From NCBI RefSeq assembly GCF_051131705.1, contig NZ_CP180316.1:1426001-1490000 (forward strand): 64,000 nt of DNA. Direction: 5' to 3'. Shown one piece after another: positions 16,581 to 25,143 of this stretch. This stretch comes from Arthrobacter_M sp030063245. GTDB lineage: Bacteria; Actinomycetota; Actinomycetes; Actinomycetales; Micrococcaceae. The translations under genes were made by a program, and so were the position numbers. The notes beneath the pieces are model-generated. The model was not told where the DNA came from. It made no database searches and saw only the letters and a list, made by a program, of their open reading frames with translations. Every line of letters starts with the position of its first letter. The stretch's first letter is position 1.

Positions 16581-18197
16581 GTGAAAGCCAGCGGTAGCGG
16601 AACCATCCATGGACAAGATTCGAGCAGCGGACCCCAGACCGGCAGCGGCAGCGGCCGCACGCCGGGGCAGAGCGGCGGCATCTCCAGTGGCAGGGCTTGG
16701 TTTGTCTGGGGCGTCGGTGTTTTTGCCTATCTGATTGCGATCACCGCGCGGACTTCCTTTGGCGTGGCCGGTTTGGAAGCCACCGCCCGATTTGAGGCAA
16801 CCGCCTCCGCGCTGTCGGCCTTCACCGTGCTGCAGCTGCTGGTTTACGCGGCGCTACAGATACCGGTGGGTGTGCTGGTGGACCGCTTCGGGCCGCGGGC
16901 GATGATCGCTTCCGGAGCCGTGCTGATGTGCCTGGGGCAGCTGCAGCTCGCAGCGGCAACGTCCGTTTCCGCCGGCATCTTCGGCCGAGTGCTGGTGGGT
17001 GCCGGCGACGCCATGACCTTTATTGCCGTGCTCCGCCTGATCCCCGCCTGGTTTCCGGCCACCCGGGTTCCGCTGTTGACGCAGCTGACGGGGCAGCTGG
17101 GCCAGATGGGCCAGCTGATCAGTGTCATCCCGTTCGCGCTGGTACTGCATGCTTTCGGCTGGAGCCCGGCGTTTCTGGGTGCGGCGGGACTGTCCCTGCT
17201 GGCCTTCGTGCTCGCCGCCGCGCTGCTGCGCAATCAGCCGGCGGGAACGCCGAGCGGCAAGACCCAGCAGGGTCTGCGGGAAACGGCGACGGCGGTGAGC
17301 AAGGCCTGGAAACAGCCCGGAACCCGGCTGGGCATGTGGAGCCACTTCACCACGCAGTTTTCCGGCACTGTCTTCATCATGACGTGGGGCTACCCGTTCC
17401 TTGTCTCCGGCCAAGGGCTGGAGCCGGCGATGGTGACCGGCATTATGAGTCTGTTCGTCGTCGTGGGAATCATCTGCGGACCGCTGCTGGGAGGGTGGGT
17501 GGGCCGCCATCCGCTCCGCCGTTCCACCATGGTCCTGCTGATTTCCACCGCGATCGGCGTCGTTTGGCTGGCCACCCTGACATACCCGGGCAGGGCACCG
17601 CTGTGGCTTCTGCTGGTTCTGGTCCTGGTGCTTGCGCTGGGTGGACCGGCCTCGATGATCGGATTCGACTTTGCCCGCACTTATAATCCGTCACACCGGA
17701 TGGGCACCGCCACCGGAATCGTCAACGTCGGCGGGTTCTGCGCCGCACTGCTGACGATGTATATCGTGGGACTGGTACTGGATCTGCTCAATAACAGCGG
17801 TTTCTCGAAGGGGGATCTGTACTCGTTGGATTCCTTCCGTATCGCTTTATCGGTGCAGTTCATCATGCTCGCAGTGGGTGCGTCCTACGTGCTGTCCTGC
17901 CGCCGGGCTGTCCGCCGCCAAATGGCGCTGGAAGGTGTCCGGGTCCCGCCGCTGTGGGTGGCAATGGGGGACAACCGGCGGCGCCGGCAGCAGTACCGTG
18001 CGGAGGTCCGCAGCGCCCGGGCCAATGCGCGCAGAATGGCGGGAGGTCGAACCGGGAATGGCGCGGCGGAGAAGCCTGGTGGGAAATCCGCCGGCAAGAA
18101 CGGGGCCGGGCGGAACGGGGCCGGGCGGAACGGGGCCGGGCGGAACGGCTCCGCCGAGAACGGTACTGGGGAGGACGGTTCCGCCGGTTCGGATTAA
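16581..18197 (+). CDS. MFS transporter
   Basis: 538 aa integral membrane protein with about 12 predicted helices (from VWGVGVFAYLIAITARTSFG to FIMLAVGASYVLSC). The loop 2-3 motif between helices 2 and 3 reads PVGVLVDRFGPRAMI, a variant of the major facilitator G-x3-D-R-x-G signature. Substrate unknown. The start is GTG with AGGA 7 nt upstream. After the last helix comes a basic cytoplasmic tail of about 110 residues with three 5-residue repeats (RNGAG), encoded by a 15-bp tandem repeat at 18105-18150. The tail is not part of the MFS fold. Confidence 0.88.
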   Translation: MKASGSGTIHGQDSSSGPQTGSGSGRTPGQSGGISSGRAWFVWGVGVFAYLIAITARTSFGVAGLEATARFEATASALSAFTVLQLLVYAALQIPVGVLVDRFGPRAMIASGAVLMCLGQLQLAAATSVSAGIFGRVLVGAGDAMTFIAVLRLIPAWFPATRVPLLTQLTGQLGQMGQLISVIPFALVLHAFGWSPAFLGAAGLSLLAFVLAAALLRNQPAGTPSGKTQQGLRETATAVSKAWKQPGTRLGMWSHFTTQFSGTVFIMTWGYPFLVSGQGLEPAMVTGIMSLFVVVGIICGPLLGGWVGRHPLRRSTMVLLISTAIGVVWLATLTYPGRAPLWLLLVLVLVLALGGPASMIGFDFARTYNPSHRMGTATGIVNVGGFCAALLTMYIVGLVLDLLNNSGFSKGDLYSLDSFRIALSVQFIMLAVGASYVLSCRRAVRRQMALEGVRVPPLWVAMGDNRRRRQQYRAEVRSARANARRMAGGRTGNGAAEKPGGKSAGKNGAGRNGAGRNGAGRNGSAENGTGEDGSAGSD

Positions 18198-18285
18198 TCC
18201 TGCACAGGGCGTTGCGGCGCCGTCGGCTTGCACATCCTGTGCTTTTTGTCTGGCCGCCGCCGCCGGACGCCCCGACAGTGGTGTC

Positions 18286-19500
18286 ATGACTACTGAACAG
18301 CGCCTGTCCATCAGCTCCGGCGAGGATATCCTCAGCTACATTCCGCATTCGCTGGGCTATTGGCCGGCCCGCAGTCTGGTCTGTCTTACGATGGCAGGCA
18401 AGACCATCGGCGCCACCTTGCGCGTTGACCTGCCGGATGTCCACGACGTCGGACTGCAGGACTTTGCCCACTACGTCTGCGCCGCTTTGGGAGCTGATGA
18501 GCACGCCGACGGTGTACTGCTGGCGGTATTCGGCAGGCGCGATTGGTTGGTACCGGGACGGATTCCCTACCGGCGCTTAATGGAGGTGCTCGAGTCGGCC
18601 TTGCGGAAAGCAGGCACACCGGTGAAGGAGAAATGGTTCCTGGGACCGGCGTATTGGCGCAACTACGTCTGTACGGACATCGACTGCTGCGGCTGGCCGG
18701 GCCGCCCGCTGGATGACATCGTCAGCAGCGCCCTGAATGCTGAGCTGATCTTCCGCGGCAGCGGCTATCTCGATCCGCAGGAACGCGCGGGCTCCGCGGT
18801 GGTCCCGCTCCCGGACGGGGCCGGGCTGGCTGTGCATCGGGCATTGCAGACCTCCACCGCGGTTCTGTCGGGCCGGCAGCTCGGGCAGGAGCAGTTCATG
18901 GCCACCTTGCAGGCTTGGGAGCTTGCCATCGCACGGTGGCCCGAGCCGCCCGCCGCGACGACCTCCGGTTACCTGTTGGCGTCGCTGGAAAGTGTGACGG
19001 TCCGGGATGCGGTACTGGTGCTGGCCAGCGTGGGGGCGCAGCTGGCCTTCGCCGGGGCATTGGGTTATGGGCTGCTGGCGGAATCCGAGCAGGACATAGT
19101 ACGGCCCGTTCCCTGGGAGCCGACCACGCGGGAGTGGGTGGCGCTGCGCAGCAGTTTCAGCGCAGGCGACGACCTTCTCTGGCAGGACTTTGGCCGGGTG
19201 CTCATGGGCGAGGGCGCCAGCGATCCGGACTGGAATAGACTGGATAAGATGGACGAGCTGCTGACCCATCTGTCCCGGGCCGCTTCGGGGGAACCGCGGG
19301 CCGCGGTGCTGACCATGCTGGCCTGGGCGCAATGGTGCCGGGGGCGGGGTTCGGCTGCCGACGCCTATCTGCGGCTGGCGTTGAGGGACGCCGCCGGCTA
19401 CCGGTTGGCGTTGCTGCTCGGTGAGCTGGTCAGCCGCGGCATCATCTGCAACTGGGCCCGCGACCGCAGGACCTCCTGGCACCCTCCTACAGACCGGTGA
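18286..19500 (+). CDS. DUF4192 domain-containing protein
   Basis: 404 aa from the ATG at 18286. The frame extends upstream into the MFS gene but shows no family similarity there. The N-terminal ILSYIPHSLGYWPARSLVCL matches the opening of DUF4192 proteins, which are common in Actinobacteria and functionally uncharacterised. The C-terminus is alpha-helical with a tetratricopeptide-like feel (AVLTMLAWAQWCRGRGSAADAYLRLAL). There is no signal peptide. It lies between the MFS gene (88-bp gap) and sigA. Confidence 0.85.
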   Translation: MTTEQRLSISSGEDILSYIPHSLGYWPARSLVCLTMAGKTIGATLRVDLPDVHDVGLQDFAHYVCAALGADEHADGVLLAVFGRRDWLVPGRIPYRRLMEVLESALRKAGTPVKEKWFLGPAYWRNYVCTDIDCCGWPGRPLDDIVSSALNAELIFRGSGYLDPQERAGSAVVPLPDGAGLAVHRALQTSTAVLSGRQLGQEQFMATLQAWELAIARWPEPPAATTSGYLLASLESVTVRDAVLVLASVGAQLAFAGALGYGLLAESEQDIVRPVPWEPTTREWVALRSSFSAGDDLLWQDFGRVLMGEGASDPDWNRLDKMDELLTHLSRAASGEPRAAVLTMLAWAQWCRGRGSAADAYLRLALRDAAGYRLALLLGELVSRGIICNWARDRRTSWHPPTDR

Positions 19501-19611
19501 ACGGGGAGGCGGGGTAAATATCGTGAGACAATGGGAGTCGAGACCCGGTTGGGTCCGTGATTCACCCTGTGACTCCCTGATGAACTTCTGTGGAAAACTC
19601 TGTGAGCCGAT

Positions 19612-19640
19612 GGGAACAATGTCGGTTCGACGGTAGTTAT
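19612..19640 (+). promoter_or_regulatory. candidate SigR/SigH-type ECF promoter of sigA
   Basis: GGGAAC, an 18-nt spacer, then GTTAT match the thiol-stress sigma (SigR/SigH) promoter form GGGAAY-N18-19-GTT. The site is 113 bp upstream of the sigA start codon. A SigR-dependent promoter is known for the orthologous hrdB gene of Streptomyces. Confidence 0.5.
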
Positions 19641-19752
19641 ACCTAGTGGCTCTGCAGGTTGTGATGAGGTGTGTAAGTCATCACGGACTTGACAGGGTCA
19701 TAGTGGTGTTGCCCGCAGGTGACTCCACAGACCGCCGCAAGAAAGGTTTTCT

Positions 19753-21147
19753 GTGTCTGACACTGCCAAGAGCAATGACTCTGCTACTTCCGAGGTTGAT
19801 GCCTCGGCAAACCCAGCTGCCGGCCCGAAGAAGGCCTCTGCTGCGAAAACCAGCACCGCCCGTACGGCTACTGCCACCATCGACCAGTCGGATGACGGCG
19901 GCGACGCCGCAGCGTCCCAGTCCCCGGCGCAGAAACGAGCGGCCACGATCGCCGCTAAGAAGGCCGCCGTCGAAGGCGGTGACGGCGCGGCTGGGAAGAG
20001 CGGCGGCCGTCAGGCCAAGACTGCCGGCGCTCCAGCCAAAGCTGCCCGGGGGCGGGCTCCGAAGGCATCCCAGGATCACGAAACCGAGGATGCCACAACA
20101 GTGGACGACGATGAGGCTGGGGTGAGCACAAACTCGGAGACCGTCGAAATTGTCCCGGAGACGACCGGCCGCGGTTTTGTCTACTCGGATGCCGATGACG
20201 ATGACGCACCCGTCCAGCAGGTCATGTCCGCCGGTGCCACGGCTGACCCGGTGAAGGATTACCTCAAGCAGATCGGTAAAGTTGCGCTGCTGAATGCCGA
20301 GCAGGAGGTCGACCTTGCGCTGCGTATTGAGGCTGGGCTCTTCGCGGACGAGAAGCTGGCGGCGGACGACGGGAAGATCGATGACAAGCTCAAGCGCGAA
20401 CTGCAGTGGGTAATCCACGACGGTAAACGCGCCAAGAACCACCTGCTGGAAGCCAACCTTCGCCTGGTTGTGTCGTTGGCCAAACGTTACACCGGCCGGG
20501 GCATGCTGTTCCTGGACCTGATCCAGGAAGGCAATCTGGGTCTGATCCGTGCGGTTGAGAAGTTCGATTACACCAAGGGCTTCAAGTTCTCCACCTACGC
20601 CACATGGTGGATCCGGCAGGCCATTACCCGCGCCATGGCGGATCAGGCGCGTACGATCCGTATCCCGGTGCATATGGTGGAGGTCATCAATAAGCTGGCC
20701 CGTGTACAGCGGCAGATGCTTCAGGATCTGGGCCGCGAACCAACCCCGGAAGAGCTGGCGATCGAGCTTGATATGACTCCGGAGAAGGTTGTCGAGGTGC
20801 AGAAGTACGGTCGGGAGCCGATTTCGCTCCACACGCCTCTCGGGGAAGACGGAGATTCCGAGTTCGGCGACCTGATCGAAGACTCCGAAGCGGTTGTTCC
20901 GGCCGACGCTGTCAGCTTCACGCTGCTGCAGGAGCAGCTGCATTCCGTCCTTGACACTTTGTCCGAGCGCGAAGCAGGCGTGGTGGCAATGCGCTTCGGG
21001 TTGACCGATGGCCAGCCTAAGACTTTAGACGAAATCGGCAAGGTATACGGCGTAACGCGGGAGCGGATCCGCCAGATTGAATCCAAGACGATGTCCAAGC
21101 TCCGGCACCCGTCGCGCTCTCAGGTTCTGCGGGACTACCTGGACTAA
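19753..21147 (+). CDS. sigA: primary RNA polymerase sigma factor (sigma-70 group 1)
   Basis: 464 aa. Directs core RNA polymerase to housekeeping promoters. The first 170 or so residues are an Ala/Lys-rich, then acidic, low-complexity region, as in HrdB/SigA of actinobacteria. Region 1.2 (PVKDYLKQIGKVALLNAEQE), region 2 (LDLIQEGNLGLIRAVEKF; FSTYATWWIRQAITRAM), region 3 and the region 4.2 helix-turn-helix (YGVTRERIRQIE) are all intact. The start is GTG with AAGAAAGG just upstream. A strong hairpin terminator follows 99 bp after the stop, so it is monocistronic. A possible SigR-type promoter is listed separately. Confidence 0.97.
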   Translation: MSDTAKSNDSATSEVDASANPAAGPKKASAAKTSTARTATATIDQSDDGGDAAASQSPAQKRAATIAAKKAAVEGGDGAAGKSGGRQAKTAGAPAKAARGRAPKASQDHETEDATTVDDDEAGVSTNSETVEIVPETTGRGFVYSDADDDDAPVQQVMSAGATADPVKDYLKQIGKVALLNAEQEVDLALRIEAGLFADEKLAADDGKIDDKLKRELQWVIHDGKRAKNHLLEANLRLVVSLAKRYTGRGMLFLDLIQEGNLGLIRAVEKFDYTKGFKFSTYATWWIRQAITRAMADQARTIRIPVHMVEVINKLARVQRQMLQDLGREPTPEELAIELDMTPEKVVEVQKYGREPISLHTPLGEDGDSEFGDLIEDSEAVVPADAVSFTLLQEQLHSVLDTLSEREAGVVAMRFGLTDGQPKTLDEIGKVYGVTRERIRQIESKTMSKLRHPSRSQVLRDYLD

Positions 21148-21246
21148 GCAGCCAGGCAGCCGCGTTTGGCTTCGGCTCGGGGCTGCCCGGTCCGGGGCCA
21201 AACGGTCCACGGTTAAACGAACTGGCGGACCGGGCCGAGACCCGGA

Positions 21247-21287
21247 ACCAAGAAAGGGCCTCTCCGACGGAGGGGCCCTTTCTTGGT
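21247..21287 (+). terminator. intrinsic terminator of sigA
   Basis: A 19-bp stem (ACCAAGAAAGGGCC... pairing with ...GGCCCTTTCTTGGT; one G-T pair) closes on a 3-nt GAC loop and is followed by CTTTCGTTCT. It is the strongest terminator in the window. Confidence 0.92.
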
Positions 21288-21405
21288 CTTTCGTTCTAAT
21301 TCTGGTCGGTCTTATGCTCTTTTGCCGCTACCGACTGCCCGCCCGGGTTATCGGCTGGCGGGGCCGACCGCCTTCCACCGCCGCTCAGCGGTGTTCCGTT
21401 CCCGC

Positions 21406-21630
21406 TTAGTCCTCGACGAGAACGGACTCCTTCTGATGCAACCGGGCGGTCTCGTCCTGCCACTGGGCAGACAGCGGCTTCAGTGTGGGCTCCACGGCCC
21501 GGGCATGGTGACCGCAGAAAAGCAGTTCACCGCCGGAGGATTCCAGCACGACACGGACATATGCTTGAGCTCCGCAGCGGTCGCAGCGGTCCAGGGCGTT
21601 CAGTTCGCGGCTGGCTACAGCTGTTGTCAT
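21406..21630 (-). CDS. DUF7455 family small zinc-ribbon-like protein
   Basis: 74 aa from the ATG at 21630, chosen because GGAGG lies 5 nt upstream; the frame runs 9 codons further without a ribosome site. The sequence has CDRCGAQAY and, 23 residues after the first pair, LFCGHHAR, a probable Cys2-Cys/His metal site. Such small proteins commonly lie near sigA in actinobacteria; their function is unknown. It is transcribed towards sigA, and the sigA terminator lies between the two genes. Confidence 0.8.
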   Translation of the reverse strand: MTTAVASRELNALDRCDRCGAQAYVRVVLESSGGELLFCGHHARAVEPTLKPLSAQWQDETARLHQKESVLVED

Positions 21631-21968
21631 GATGGCCTCCTTAGTAGTTCTGTACATCTATACAACCACTATTCGTCGCGGAAGCATGGCAGGTTGGGTC
21701 GACTTTCGCTGACCGCGTAGCGGCAGCTAAACCGCGGGGCCATGTCGCCGCCGGGGACGGAAGCACCCGGAGACCGTATTGGCGAGGCACGAAACTCGGA
21801 GCGCGGCCCGGCGGCAAGCCTGTACCGCCCGGGCCGCGCCGGAAGATATCGTAGACAGTGGCCCTACTTCCGGGCCCCGGCACCGCATCCCCTGTCAGCC
21901 CCCAGTCATCAGCCCCATCTCTCATCAGCCCCACCAGCCATCAGCACCGTCCAAGGAGTCTGCCGAAC
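21631..21968. other. 338-bp divergent intergenic region before parE
   Basis: Contains the AT-rich start region of the DUF7455 gene (around 21640-21670), a C-rich stretch with imperfect direct repeats CATCAGCCCCAYC (21908-21945), and the parE ribosome site AAGGAG at 21953-21958. No gene is seen. Confidence 0.6.
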
Positions 21969-24080
21969 GTGGTCCCACCAAATTCCGATTACACGGCCCG
22001 CCATCTCTCCGTGCTGGAGGGGCTGGAAGCTGTCCGTAAGCGGCCGGGAATGTACATCGGTTCCACGGACTCACGGGGTCTTATGCACTGCCTGTGGGAG
22101 ATCATCGACAACTCCGTTGATGAGGCTCTGGCCGGTCATGGTCAAAGCATAAAGGTCATCCTGCACCCCGATAACTCCGTGGAGATCCATGATGACGGTC
22201 GAGGCATCCCGGTGGACCTGGAGCCCAAAACCGGCCTGACCGGTGTTGAGGTCGTCCTGACAAAGCTTCATGCCGGCGGGAAGTTCGGCGGCGGGTCCTA
22301 CACCGCCTCCGGTGGCCTGCATGGCGTCGGCGCCAGCGTGGTGAACGCGCTCTCGGCCCGTCTTGACGTGCAGGTGGACCGCGGCGGCAAGACCTACCAG
22401 ATGTGCTTTCGCCGTGGCGAGCCCGGACATTTCAAGGACAGCGGCCGGAGCCTAAGCCCCACTGCTGTCTTTGAGCCGTTCGTGGACGATTCAAGCCTGG
22501 ACATCGTCGGCACCACCAAGCGTGGTGTCACCGGGACCCGGATCCGTTACTGGGCGGACCGGCAGATATTCACCCCCGACGCGAAGTTTTCCTACACGGA
22601 GCTGTCCGACCGTGCCCGCCAGACCTCCTTCCTGGTTCCGGGGCTGCGCATCTCCATCCGTGACGAGCGTCGGTTGCCAGGCACACCGGGGGAATCGGAG
22701 GTGCACGAAGAGGTATTTCAACACGACGGTGGCCTGTCCGAATTTGTGGACTACCTGGCCGCCGACCCGGCCGTGACGGATGTGTGGCGTATCCACGGCA
22801 GCAGCACCTTCCGGGAAACCGTTCCGGTGCTGGATTCGAACGGTCATCTGAAGAGCACCGAGGTCGAGCGGGACTGTGAGGTGGATATCGCGATGCGTTG
22901 GGGGATCGGGTATGACACCGCCATGCGCAGTTACGTAAATATCATCGCTACGCCCAAGGGCGGCCGTCATCAGGAAGGTTTCGAGCAGGCGCTGCTGAAG
23001 ACCTTCCGCAAGGTCATCGAGTCCAACGCCCGGAAGCTCAAGGCGGGCAATGACAAGATTGAGAAGGACGACGTCCTGGCCGGGTTGACGGCGGTCCTGA
23101 CCGTACGTCTGGCCGAGCCGCAGTTTGAGGGTCAGACCAAGGAGATCCTCGGTACACCGGCGGCGCGCACCATCGTCGCCAAGGTGGTCGAGCGGGAGCT
23201 GACGGCCAAGCTGAACTCGTCACAGCGCAATGAGAAGGCCCAGTCGGCCCAGCTGCTGGAAAAAGTGGTGTCGGAGATGAAATCCCGGATCTCCGCCCGG
23301 GTGCACAAGGAAACGCAGCGGCGCAAGAACGCGCTGGAAACCTCCTCGCTGCCGGCCAAGCTTGCGGATTGCCGGACAGATGAGGTTGAACGCAGCGAGT
23401 TGTTTATTGTCGAGGGGGACAGCGCCCTAGGTACGGCAAAGCTCGCGCGATCCTCGGATTTCCAGGCGTTGCTGCCGATCCGCGGCAAGATCCTCAATGT
23501 CCAGAAGGCCTCGGTGGGCGACATGCTTTCCAATGCTGAGTGCGCGGCCCTGATCCAGGTGGTGGGTGCGGGCTCGGGACGGAGCTTTGCCTTGGAAGCG
23601 GCCCGCTACGGCAAGGTGATTCTGATGACCGATGCCGACGTCGACGGTGCCCACATCCGGACCTTGCTGCTGACGCTGTTCTTCCGTTACATGAGACCCA
23701 TGATCGATGCCGGTCGGGTGTTCGCGGCCGTCCCGCCGCTGCACCGGGTGGAGGTCATCAATCACGGCACGAAGCCGAACGAGATGATCTACACCTATTC
23801 CGAGCAGGAGCTGCACACGCTGCTGGCCTCGTTGGAGCAGACCGGAAAGCGGTACAAGGAACCGATTCAGCGTTACAAGGGTCTGGGCGAGATGGATGCA
23901 GGACAGCTGGCGGAAACCACGATGGACCCGAGGCACCGGACTCTGCGGCGGGTGACAGCGGCCAATGCGGAATTGGCGGAGAAAACCTTTGAACTGCTGA
24001 TGGGGTCCGACGTTGCGCCGCGCAAGGACTTCATCATCGCCGGCAGCTCCTCGCTGGACCGCGAACGCATCGACGCTTAA
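21969..24080 (+). CDS. parE: DNA topoisomerase IV subunit B (type IIA, GyrB/ParE family)
   Basis: 703 aa from a GTG at 21969 with AAGGAG 10 nt upstream. Carries the ATPase and Toprim parts of a type IIA topoisomerase. The GHKL ATPase has KRPGMYIGST, EIIDNSVDEAL and DDGRGIPVD. The transducer follows, then the Toprim domain with EGDSALGTAK, the IRGKILNV segment and the metal-binding DADVDGAHI, and the C-terminal RYKGLGEMD. Pairing with parC (minus strand, about 12 kb away) is inferred from shared type. A second, origin-linked gyrase pair is expected elsewhere in such genomes. Confidence 0.9.
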   Translation: MVPPNSDYTARHLSVLEGLEAVRKRPGMYIGSTDSRGLMHCLWEIIDNSVDEALAGHGQSIKVILHPDNSVEIHDDGRGIPVDLEPKTGLTGVEVVLTKLHAGGKFGGGSYTASGGLHGVGASVVNALSARLDVQVDRGGKTYQMCFRRGEPGHFKDSGRSLSPTAVFEPFVDDSSLDIVGTTKRGVTGTRIRYWADRQIFTPDAKFSYTELSDRARQTSFLVPGLRISIRDERRLPGTPGESEVHEEVFQHDGGLSEFVDYLAADPAVTDVWRIHGSSTFRETVPVLDSNGHLKSTEVERDCEVDIAMRWGIGYDTAMRSYVNIIATPKGGRHQEGFEQALLKTFRKVIESNARKLKAGNDKIEKDDVLAGLTAVLTVRLAEPQFEGQTKEILGTPAARTIVAKVVERELTAKLNSSQRNEKAQSAQLLEKVVSEMKSRISARVHKETQRRKNALETSSLPAKLADCRTDEVERSELFIVEGDSALGTAKLARSSDFQALLPIRGKILNVQKASVGDMLSNAECAALIQVVGAGSGRSFALEAARYGKVILMTDADVDGAHIRTLLLTLFFRYMRPMIDAGRVFAAVPPLHRVEVINHGTKPNEMIYTYSEQELHTLLASLEQTGKRYKEPIQRYKGLGEMDAGQLAETTMDPRHRTLRRVTAANAELAEKTFELLMGSDVAPRKDFIIAGSSSLDRERIDA

Positions 24081-24188
24081 AGCCCGAAGGCGGGTTCCAC
24101 GGCTGCGACCCGTGAACGCGATTTGGTGAACGCGGTCCCGATATATAGGACCGGACGGATTTCGCCGTTTCGTGGTTCCGGCCGCCGG

Positions 24189-24278
24189 CCCGTGCGCCGT
24201 CCGCCCGTGCGCCGTCCGCCCGTGCGCCGTCCGCCCGTGCGCCGCCCGCCCGTGCGCCGTCCGCCCGTGCGCCGCCCG
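24189..24278. repeat. 15-bp tandem repeat, six copies
   Basis: Six contiguous copies of CCCGTGCGCCGTCCG (two have C for T at position 12) lie in the 260-bp gap between parE and the nitrilase-family gene. There are no spacers, so it is not a CRISPR array. The array is extremely GC-rich and ends 62 bp before the next start codon. Confidence 0.92.
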
Positions 24279-24340
24279 CCCGCAGCGGCATCCGCTGATT
24301 GCTGCTGCGTGCATTACGATTACACCGACTTGGAGGTATT

Positions 24341-25138
24341 GTGCGCATTGCACTCGCTCAAATCATCACTGGTCCCAGCTTGGAAGACAATCTGGATCTG
24401 CTGGCAGGCTATGCCCGCCAAGCGAAAGACGGGGGCGCGGACGTTGTCATCTTCCCGGAAGCAACCATGCGGGCGTTCGGGAATCCGCTGGCGGATATCG
24501 CGGAGCGGACCGACGGCCCATGGGCGTCACGTGTCCGCGGTGTGGCTGCCGAGTTGGATCTGGTCGTCGTGGTCGGGATGTTCACCCCCGGGGTGGAAGG
24601 CAAGGTCCGCAACACCTTGTTGGCGACCGGACCGGGCGTGGAGACCAGCTACGACAAAATCCATCTCTTTGACGCCTTCGGCTTTGCCGAGTCGGACACC
24701 GTGGAAGCCGGCACCGAACCGGTCACGTTCGTTGCAGGCGGAATCACCTTCGGCCTGGCCACCTGTTACGACATTCGCTTTCCGGCGCTGTTCACCGCTA
24801 ATGCGGTCCACGGGGCGCAGGTTAACATCATCTGCGCGTCGTGGGGCGCCGGCCCCGGCAAGGCGGAGCAATGGGACTTTCTGGCCCGGGCCCGCGCGGC
24901 GGACACCACCACATTTGTCCTCGCCTGTGGGCAGGGCGACCCGGCCTCTGCAGGCATCTCCGTTAAAGGCACCGCGCCGACGGGAATAGGACGCAGCGCA
25001 GTCATCTCGCCGTTCGGTGCGATTATCAACCAGCTCGACGGACGACCGGGCCTACTGTTCGCGGAGCTGGACACGGCTCTTGTCGATGATGCCCGCCGTA
25101 AGCTTCCGGTGCCGTCAAACCGGCGGAACCTGGGCTGA
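24341..25138 (+). CDS. carbon-nitrogen hydrolase (nitrilase superfamily)
   Basis: 265 aa, typical for the Nit/amidase branch. It hydrolyses a C-N bond of an unidentified amide. The catalytic triad is visible: Glu40 (FPEATMRAFG), Lys106 (YDKIHLFDAFG) and Cys142 (TCYDIRFPALF). The DIRFP context resembles omega-amidase/Nit2-type and deaminated-glutathione amidase enzymes, but I cannot choose between them. The GTG start at 24341 follows GGAGG by 4 nt. The stop is 5 bp from the end of the convergent M56 gene. Confidence 0.88.
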   Translation: MRIALAQIITGPSLEDNLDLLAGYARQAKDGGADVVIFPEATMRAFGNPLADIAERTDGPWASRVRGVAAELDLVVVVGMFTPGVEGKVRNTLLATGPGVETSYDKIHLFDAFGFAESDTVEAGTEPVTFVAGGITFGLATCYDIRFPALFTANAVHGAQVNIICASWGAGPGKAEQWDFLARARAADTTTFVLACGQGDPASAGISVKGTAPTGIGRSAVISPFGAIINQLDGRPGLLFAELDTALVDDARRKLPVPSNRRNLG

Positions 25139-25143
25139 TCATC

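Noticed and set aside
24189..24278. CRISPR-like repeat array
   Set aside because: Copies are contiguous with no spacers and only 15 bp long; no cas genes.
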